Source: JAEWWD01 sp964440115
GTDB taxonomy: Bacteria > Bacillota > Clostridia > Christensenellales > CAG-138
Direction of reading: 5' to 3'
Assembly: GCA_964440115.1 (NCBI GenBank)
Contig: CAYTPV010000009.1
Location: forward strand, 1 to 64,000
Length of the DNA stretch: 64,000 nt
Positions within the stretch are counted from its first letter, which is position 1; each line of letters starts with the position of its first letter. The translations under genes were made by a program, and so were the position numbers. The notes beneath the pieces are model-generated. The model did not search any database and was not told the DNA's origin. It saw only the letters and a list, made by a program, of their open reading frames with translations. This document shows positions 58,712 to 64,000 of this stretch, piece by piece.

Positions 58712-58919
58712 ACTGCTCCAACAAATCAAACAATTCCTGTATCTCCAGCGCTTCATCCCTGCCGACTACGGATATTGCGCAGCCTGCGTGAACCAAAACA
58801 TAATCGCCCGGCTTTGCGTCCACAATGCCCAGTTCCACAGGTGTTATATACCCCCGGATATTGACCTTGCCGCGGGTGCCCTCCAGTTCAAGGAGTTCTC
58901 CCGGAATCGCAATGCACAT
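58692..58919 (-). CDS. hypC: Hydrogenase maturation chaperone HypC
   Basis: The 75-residue chaperone begins MCIAIPG, whose cysteine (after Met removal) holds the iron, and has the GDYVLVHAGCAI segment with the partner histidine. It works with HypD and carries the Fe(CN)2CO unit to the hydrogenase large subunit. ATG 58919 follows GGAGG. It overlaps hypD. Confidence 0.96.
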   Translation of the reverse strand: MCIAIPGELLELEGTRGKVNIRGYITPVELGIVDAKPGDYVLVHAGCAISVVGRDEALEIQELFDLLEQYEQNDN

Positions 58920-58927
58920 AGTACCTC

Positions 58928-61198
58928 CTACCGGCTTTTCGCCATGAGCCCGATATATGCCTGCCCCAGCGATAAACCGCCGTCGCCTGCGGGCACGCAT
59001 TCGTTTGTATATACAGCAAATCCATCCCGTTCAAGCAGAGGGATGGTTTCTTCAAGAAGCAGACGGTTAAAAAACACGCCGCCGCTCAGAGCGACTTCTT
59101 CAATTCCGTATTGTTTGCGCAATCGTAAGCAAACCTCCAATATCATGCGGCTTACAGTCGTATGAAATCTTGCCGCAAGCGTATGTGCGTCGCTATGCTC
59201 ACGCAGCATATGCAGTTCTCGAATACAAGGCGCGAGATCGGCAAGCAGTATACCATTCTCTTCCGATAGATGAAAGGGCAGGGGTTCAGAATGTCCGCCG
59301 TTCAGTTTATACTGCATAGCGGCATATTCCAGTTCGATGGCGCACTGACCGTCGTAGCCGGAATTATCGCAAACGCCCAGCATGGCGCTGACGGCGTCGA
59401 ATACGCGGCCCATGCTGGAGGAAAATATGGTATTGACGTTCTTTTCAAGTGCTGCCACAATAAGCGGCGCTCGGTTGTCCTCGGATTTTATTCCCGAGTC
59501 GTGTAGTATGCAGATTGCGCTTTTCCAGCCTTGCCGGACCGATTCATCGGAACCAAGAAGCTTCACGGGTTTCAGGTGCCCGGCCCGCGTAAACCCATCG
59601 GGCGACGCAATTAAAAACTCGCCGCCCCAGACAGTGCCATCCGTTCCGTAACCCGTACCATCGAAGGCTACACCGATCACACTGCGGTCAAGCCCGTGTT
59701 CCGCCATGACGGACGCAATATGCGCGTAATGGTGTTGTACTTCCATAACAGGAAGGCCGAGTGCTTTCGCATACCGTGTGGATTCATAACCGGGGTGCAT
59801 ATCGCATACGGCAAGCGTCGGAGTTATACGCAGCGTATTCTGCATGTCTGCGGCAACGGTGCGGTAAGCTCGCAGAGATTCCATGGTGTCGAGGTCGCCG
59901 ATTTCCGAAGAAGGATACAGCAATCCATCCTTTTGCAGGCAGATCGTGTTTTTTTCCTGCGAGCCGCAGGCGATGAGTTCCGCACCTGTGGCTGGAACGG
60001 CAACGGGGAGCGGCACATATCCGCGCGCCCGCCGAATGAAATGTGTCTTGCCCAGTACGACCATAGCCACGGAATCGTCCAGCCGCCGGAGAATTTCGCG
60101 GTCATGGAGCAATACGCCGTGCAGAGGGGGATGCTCTTTGAAAAAACGTCCCATTTCCCAGTCTGCTTTGATGATGGGCAGCGAAGAAACATTTGCGCTG
60201 GTCATCACCAGCGGCCCGGTCTGTTCAAGCAAGAGATGCTGCAGCGGCGTGTAGGGCAGGAATGCGCCCAAATACGGGCTGCTTGCACAGACTTGATAGG
60301 AAAGCGTGTTCGCGTTCCGTCGCAGCAGTACAATGGGTCGGGCGGGGGAGGTGAGCAGCGCTTCTTCCTCCGCAGTAACGGTGCAGTGATGCCGTATCTC
60401 TTCCATGTTCCGAAACATGACGGCAAATGGCTTTTGTTCCCGGCCTTTCAACGCGCGTAGAGTTAGCAAGGTAGAATCATCAAACGGACTGCAGGCAAAA
60501 TGATATCCGCCGATGCCCTTGATAGCTAAAATTTTACCGTCCTGCAATGCTTGGATGGATCGGTCTATGGCTTTTACGCCGCGAAACTGCCCGTTTCTTT
60601 CGATAGATTTCATCACAGGTCCGCAGTCATTGCAGCACACGGTCTGCGCATGGAAACGGCGGTTAACCGGGTTGGTGTATTCTTCAGCGCAAAGCGGGCA
60701 CATGGGATATATCCCCATGGATGTATTTGCTCGGTCGTAGGGGATGCTCTCGAGAATAGAATAGCGCGGCCCGCAATTGGTGCAGCTGATAAATGGATTA
60801 CGATACCGGGGATTGCCGGGAGAAAGCAGTTCCCTTAGACAATCGTCACACATTGCGATATCGGGAGAGGGCATCACCATGCCCCCGCAGCTGCTATCGC
60901 TGCTGACAATACGGAAGCCCTCTGGGTATTCTTCGACATCAATGGTGAAAAATTCATGCTCTATTTGGCTGATATAGCTGGCCGCCGGTTTGCGTTCACA
61001 GATATCGTTCAGAAAACGGGAAAGAACGGTTGCCGAAGCGAATGCGTCAATCAGAACGTGGCCGCATTCGTTTTTCACATTGCCGGTGATTCCGTGTTCA
61101 TTCGCAAGACGGGCGATAAAGGGGCGGAAACCCACGCCCTGTACAACGCCGTATACGCGAATAATCGCCCTGCTCTTTACAGCCTGGCCCTGATCCAT
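58928..61198 (-). CDS. hypF: Carbamoyltransferase HypF
   Basis: It uses carbamoyl phosphate and ATP to carbamoylate HypE. The 756-residue protein has, in order, an acylphosphatase domain (GVVQGVGFRPFIARL), two zinc-finger units (CDDC with CTNC; CPLC with CCNDC), a YrdC-like domain (ILAIKGIGGYHFAC) and a Kae1-like domain (QHHYAHIASVMAEH; VIGVAFDGTGYGTDG). Start ATG 61198 lies inside the hypB end, after GAGG. The length is normal for full HypF. Confidence 0.96.
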   Translation of the reverse strand: MDQGQAVKSRAIIRVYGVVQGVGFRPFIARLANEHGITGNVKNECGHVLIDAFASATVLSRFLNDICERKPAASYISQIEHEFFTIDVEEYPEGFRIVSSDSSCGGMVMPSPDIAMCDDCLRELLSPGNPRYRNPFISCTNCGPRYSILESIPYDRANTSMGIYPMCPLCAEEYTNPVNRRFHAQTVCCNDCGPVMKSIERNGQFRGVKAIDRSIQALQDGKILAIKGIGGYHFACSPFDDSTLLTLRALKGREQKPFAVMFRNMEEIRHHCTVTAEEEALLTSPARPIVLLRRNANTLSYQVCASSPYLGAFLPYTPLQHLLLEQTGPLVMTSANVSSLPIIKADWEMGRFFKEHPPLHGVLLHDREILRRLDDSVAMVVLGKTHFIRRARGYVPLPVAVPATGAELIACGSQEKNTICLQKDGLLYPSSEIGDLDTMESLRAYRTVAADMQNTLRITPTLAVCDMHPGYESTRYAKALGLPVMEVQHHYAHIASVMAEHGLDRSVIGVAFDGTGYGTDGTVWGGEFLIASPDGFTRAGHLKPVKLLGSDESVRQGWKSAICILHDSGIKSEDNRAPLIVAALEKNVNTIFSSSMGRVFDAVSAMLGVCDNSGYDGQCAIELEYAAMQYKLNGGHSEPLPFHLSEENGILLADLAPCIRELHMLREHSDAHTLAARFHTTVSRMILEVCLRLRKQYGIEEVALSGGVFFNRLLLEETIPLLERDGFAVYTNECVPAGDGGLSLGQAYIGLMAKSR

Positions 61199-61824
61199 TC
61201 GCAGACCTCGGCAAATCCTTCCCCTGTGCGGGCGGAAACGCAGAATATGGGTGCTTGCGGGTTGAGCGCCCGTACGCCCTTTAAGAAATACTCCATATCA
61301 AAATCAACGTAGGGGAGAAGATCCGCTTTGTTGATGAGTATGGCTGCTGAATTTTCAAAAGCGAGAGGATATTTATAAGGTTTGTCGGCGCCATCCGCCG
61401 TTGTGACGACGAGCATTTTGCAGTTTTCGCCAATGTAGAATTCCGCGGGGCAAACAAGATTGCCGATGTTTTCAATAAACAATACGCCCTTTTCCGATAA
61501 ACTCAGCTTGGGCAGCGTATTTTCAATGAGTATGCCGTCTATGTGGCAAGCGCCGCCTGTATGAATTTGCGCCGCTTCAATGCCCAGGGCACGAAGCTTA
61601 TCCGTATCGATATCGGATTGAATATCTCCTTCGATGACATAGGCTTTTATTCCTTTGAGGCCTTCGATGATGCGAATAAGACAGGAAGTCTTGCCCGCAC
61701 CGGGAGCGCCCATCAGATTGATGGCGTAAATGCCGCGATCTGCAAGCTTATTTTGTATGCCGTCTGCAATACGGTCATTTTCGGCATGGATGTCCTCCAT
61801 GATTGTAACGTCTTTTGAACTCAT
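61177..61824 (-). CDS. hypB: Hydrogenase maturation GTPase HypB
   Basis: This GTPase delivers nickel to the hydrogenase precursor with HypA. The 215-residue protein has the P-loop GAPGAGKTSC and the metal-site region TGGACHID, and ends in GFAEVCEWIRARL. There is no N-terminal histidine-rich nickel-storage stretch. ATG 61824 follows AAAGGAA. It overlaps hypF by 22 bp. Confidence 0.96.
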   Translation of the reverse strand: MSSKDVTIMEDIHAENDRIADGIQNKLADRGIYAINLMGAPGAGKTSCLIRIIEGLKGIKAYVIEGDIQSDIDTDKLRALGIEAAQIHTGGACHIDGILIENTLPKLSLSEKGVLFIENIGNLVCPAEFYIGENCKMLVVTTADGADKPYKYPLAFENSAAILINKADLLPYVDFDMEYFLKGVRALNPQAPIFCVSARTGEGFAEVCEWIRARL

Positions 61825-61853
61825 AGGTATTTCCTTTCTAAGCCGTTAGTTTA

Positions 61854-62198
61854 TTATACTTCCAGTTCGAGGCTCTCTACATAAAACTCATTGCCTATTT
61901 GCGTAGGGCTGCCCAGCGTTCCGCAATCGGGGCAGGCGAAAGAAAAGCGCTGACGTATAAAGTTTTTGTTGCATTGCGGGCAGTGCATCTGCGCGGGAAC
62001 AAGGCGAAGATCAAGTTTGGCACCTGCGGCTACAGTTTCTTTTGCAATTATATCAAAGTATAATTGAATAGAATCCGGAATGATACCCGCATTCTCCCCA
62101 ATTACAAGCAAAATGGAGTTAACCTTTATTGCATTTTCCTTTTTGGCAGTGTCGCACGCGATGGCGACTATCTGTTTGGTAAGTCCATATTCATGCAT
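61854..62198 (-). CDS. hypA: Hydrogenase maturation nickel chaperone HypA
   Basis: The 114-residue protein begins MHEYGLTKQIV, whose His2 binds nickel, and has the zinc finger CPQC...CPDC. It gives nickel to the hydrogenase large subunit together with HypB. ATG 62198 is fixed by the MHE start; the ribosome site is weak (AGGTT). It is first in the minus-strand operon and is preceded by the promoter at 62277-62305. Confidence 0.94.
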   Translation of the reverse strand: MHEYGLTKQIVAIACDTAKKENAIKVNSILLVIGENAGIIPDSIQLYFDIIAKETVAAGAKLDLRLVPAQMHCPQCNKNFIRQRFSFACPDCGTLGSPTQIGNEFYVESLELEV

Positions 62199-62255
62199 AT
62201 TGCTGTAACCTATAATTATACCTGTAAGTTCGGATCGATGGCTATTTGCCAACGT

Positions 62256-62268
62256 TGCTGTCGCAGCA
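62256..62268. promoter_or_regulatory. Hyphenated palindrome at the hyp transcription start
   Basis: TGCTG, TCG, CAGCA (62256-62268) lies just downstream of the predicted hyp transcription start. It may be an operator or a leader stem; no regulator can be named. Confidence 0.35.
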
Positions 62269-62276
62269 TTTCTAAT

Positions 62277-62305
62277 ATTATATACTCTGTATTTGGCTCA
62301 TTCAA
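62277..62305 (-). promoter_or_regulatory. Promoter of hypABFCDE
   Basis: On the minus strand TTGAAT (62305-62300), 17-bp spacer, TATAAT (62282-62277). The leader to hypA is about 70 nt. Confidence 0.78.
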
Positions 62306-62381
62306 TATTACATGTTCATTAGATCGAAAACGCTCGAATTGTTAGAAAAATAACGTTAAAAGAGAAACTTATTCAAAAGCA

Positions 62382-62410
62382 TTGACGCTGATATGTAAAG
62401 AATCTATAAT
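62382..62410 (+). promoter_or_regulatory. Promoter of the membrane-subunit operon
   Basis: TTGACG (62382-62387), 17-bp spacer, consensus TATAAT (62405-62410). It points away from hyp and gives a leader of about 200 nt. A second, weaker candidate is TTCGTT (62497-62502) with TATTAT (62521-62526). Confidence 0.78.
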
Positions 62411-62449
62411 ATTTTTAGTTGCATTAGAGCATTTGAAATGCAGTGAACG

Positions 62450-62478
62450 GCTTCGCATATACAATGCGTAAGCTTTTT
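62450..62478 (+). terminator. Terminator-like hairpin in the leader
   Basis: GCTTCGCAT (62450-62458) pairs with ATGCG (62464-62468) and AAGC (62470-62473) across one bulged T, with a 5-nt loop, followed by TTTTT (62474-62478). It lies about 35 nt after the predicted transcription start and 140 nt before the coding region. Either an attenuator or the end of a short RNA. Confidence 0.55.
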
Positions 62479-62618
62479 GTATGTTTATACCACTATTTCG
62501 TTAAAAATATTTCAATTTCGTATTATTTACCCATGGACAGGCTTGCGCAGCGGCGCATACTAAATACCAAAACATCTCATACAGAATGTCCAATTAAGTA
62601 TGGTGGGGGCAACGTGAA

Positions 62619-64000
62619 ATGGATGGTCAAACACTATTGTTGCTGATTGTATTCGTACCTTTGGCAGGCGCATTCCTACTTCCGATCATTGGGATGGTTT
62701 CACCAAAAGTAAGAGATGCGTTTGCGTTTGTATTCGTGTTGGTACCATTCGTTTTGCTGTTTGCCGCATTGCCGGCCGCTCTATCCGGAACACCGTACCA
62801 AATTCATGTTGCACTGCCGCTGGGATTAAGCTTTGGATTTCTCGCTGATGGACTTGCAGTTTTCATGGGCTTTGCCTCTTCCTTTCTTGGACTGATTATC
62901 GTCATCTACTCCTTTGGCTATATGCATCATTACGATCACCGCAACGAGTACTATCTGGATGTAGTACTTTTTATTGGCGCGATGATGGGTATTACTCTGA
63001 CGACGGATCTGATATTCCTCTACGTATTCTGGGAAATTTCCGCCATCTGCTGCTGGCGTTTAATCGGCTTTTTCCGCGAAAAAGAATATGTCCGCCGCGC
63101 GAACAAGGCGTTCCTTATCACCGGGGCAGGCGCGCTTATCATGCTGATTGGTTTTATCATGGTGTATCAGCAATACGGCACAACGGATCTTACTGTTCTT
63201 AAGGGGAAAGAAATTGCAAGCGCAGCCGTGCTGCTGATGCTTTTCGGCATATTCTCAAAATCCGCTACGCTGCCGGTGCATTCCTGGATCGCTGACGCTG
63301 GCATCGCGCCCACGCCGGTTACCGCGCTTCTGCACGCGGCGGTGCTTGTAAAAATCGGCGTATATGTATTCGCAAGACTCTTCCTCGTCAATTTTTCTAT
63401 TGAAGCAGTTTGGCATACTGTCGTACCGATCATAGCCGCCATCAGCGCATTGGTTTCCGCCGGTGCAGCCATTGCAGAAAACGATATCAAGCGCATCATC
63501 GCCTATTCCACGGTAAGTCAGATCGCTTTCATATTCCTTGGACTTTCCGTTGGCAGCGATCTCGCCATAGCGGGGGGATTGCTGTACATTCTGATGCATG
63601 GTATTTCTAAGGCCGGCCTGTTCCTTTGCGCCGGCATCATCGAGCACAAGCTGCATACCAAGGATATCCGCAACATGGGCGGTCTTATCAAGACCATGCC
63701 GATGACCGCGATGTCCTTTATTCTTTGCGCGTTCTCCGTCATGGGGATACCGCCGTTCGGCGGGTTCTTTAGCAAGTTCATGGTCGTGAATGGCGCTGTC
63801 AACGCCGGTCATCCGTGGATTGCGGTTGTATTCTTAATTGGCGCCATTATGACGCTGATCTATCTACTCAGAGCATTTTCCAAGGTGTTTCTTGGGGATC
63901 TTAAAATTGAAGACTCCAAAGAAGGCTCGCCCAGTATGGTATTCTCGGTGGTGCTGCTTGCGGCATTGTCGCTCGGGAGCGGCATACTCGTCGGGTATCC
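62619..64000 (+). CDS. Complex I-like proton/sodium antiporter subunit (partial, right edge)
   Basis: The frame from ATG 62619 (GGGGG 9 nt upstream) stays open to the window end, giving 460 residues of a NuoL/NuoM/MrpD-family membrane protein. At least a dozen helices are visible. Family residues include the glutamate in YVFWEISAIC, the lysine and His in SKSATLPVHSWIADAGIAPTPVTALLHAAVLVK, AENDIKRIIAYSTVSQI and PPFGGFFSKF. It would move protons or sodium within an Ech/Mbh-type group 4 [NiFe] hydrogenase or formate hydrogenlyase-like complex. The divergent hyp operon supports a hydrogenase; an Mrp antiporter is the alternative. The 3' end lies outside the window. Confidence 0.88.
   Translation, partial: MDGQTLLLLIVFVPLAGAFLLPIIGMVSPKVRDAFAFVFVLVPFVLLFAALPAALSGTPYQIHVALPLGLSFGFLADGLAVFMGFASSFLGLIIVIYSFGYMHHYDHRNEYYLDVVLFIGAMMGITLTTDLIFLYVFWEISAICCWRLIGFFREKEYVRRANKAFLITGAGALIMLIGFIMVYQQYGTTDLTVLKGKEIASAAVLLMLFGIFSKSATLPVHSWIADAGIAPTPVTALLHAAVLVKIGVYVFARLFLVNFSIEAVWHTVVPIIAAISALVSAGAAIAENDIKRIIAYSTVSQIAFIFLGLSVGSDLAIAGGLLYILMHGISKAGLFLCAGIIEHKLHTKDIRNMGGLIKTMPMTAMSFILCAFSVMGIPPFGGFFSKFMVVNGAVNAGHPWIAVVFLIGAIMTLIYLLRAFSKVFLGDLKIEDSKEGSPSMVFSVVLLAALSLGSGILVGY

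Noticed and set aside
62443..62646. 67-codon frame in the leader of the membrane-subunit gene
   Set aside because: No convincing ribosome site, overlaps the hairpin with T-run and the real start at 62619; not called as a leader peptide.
1..64000. CRISPR array, tRNA, rRNA, transposase or prophage
   Set aside because: No regularly spaced repeats, no cloverleaf or rRNA-like sequence noticed in the gaps, and no transposase, integrase or phage structural motif in any frame examined.

Overview
The window reads as chromosome of a Clostridia-grade Firmicute (Bacillota) of intermediate GC. Evidence: the order yceD-rpmF-plsX-acpP-rnc-smc-ftsY; rplU-prp-rpmA with an L27 carrying the cleavable N-terminal extension; a streptococcal/clostridial-type type II fatty acid operon using FabK; a YtfI/YtfJ/DacF/RluB group seen around sporulation loci; frequent GTG/TTG starts behind strong AGGAGG sites; and sigma-A promoters often carrying an extended TGn -10 box. 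Anaerobic metabolism is suggested by a hypABFCDE [NiFe]-hydrogenase maturation operon beside a complex-I-like proton/sodium antiporter subunit, and by parts of a biotin-dependent sodium-pump decarboxylase. I cannot name the genus; a Christensenellales-like or related clostridial lineage is a guess only. No rRNA, tRNA, CRISPR array, transposase or prophage gene was seen.

Layout. 1-16.6 kb, plus strand: pyrimidine-nucleoside phosphorylase behind a leader hairpin; a GT4 glycosyltransferase; polA-coaE-lytic transglycosylase-oligopeptide-binding lipoprotein; lspA-rluD; an FHA-FtsW/RodA-PBP cell-wall module; then DUF2953 (ytfI)-gerW (ytfJ)-dacF-rluB. 16.6-19.4 kb: an OadG-like membrane protein with three tandem repeats, a biotin carrier protein and an OadA/5S-type carboxyltransferase. 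19.4-28.4 kb: pgsA, a divergent Lrp/AsnC regulator, then yceD-rpmF, plsX, acpP, rnc, smc, ftsY. 28.7-31.8 kb: a large vWA/DUF11/InlB-repeat surface protein, followed by about 230 bp holding five perfect hairpins. 32.1-36.0 kb, minus strand: amidohydrolase-alr-nnr. 36.3-38.8 kb: arsRDA without a pump gene. 38.9-39.9 kb: rplU-prp-rpmA.

40-44 kb holds small accessory genes (tandem-HD protein, HAD phosphatase, HEAT-like protein, DUF3788, DUF4491, DUF6132). 44.0-54.4 kb is one tightly coupled fatty-acid operon: MarR/FabT-like regulator-fabH-acpP-fabK-fabD-fabG-fabF-accB-fabZ-accC-accD-accA-degV. 54.5-56.5 kb: a 54-aa small protein (minus) and a PutP-type sodium symporter. 56.6-62.2 kb: hypABFCDE on the minus strand, divergent from the antiporter-like subunit that runs off the right edge.

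How the genes work together: malonyl-CoA made by AccABCD feeds FabD/FabH/FabF; the FabG, FabZ and FabK steps complete elongation; PlsX and PgsA use the acyl chains for phospholipid; FakB-like DegV could bring in outside fatty acids. The FHA-FtsW-PBP set, DacF, Alr and the transglycosylase serve the wall. The hyp operon would mature a [NiFe] hydrogenase whose membrane arm appears to begin at 62.6 kb. Most of the window is ordinary housekeeping sequence. The features least explained by standard annotation are the triple-repeat OadG-like protein, the five-hairpin array, the leader terminators in front of the phosphorylase and hydrogenase-arm genes, and the pump-less ars operon.
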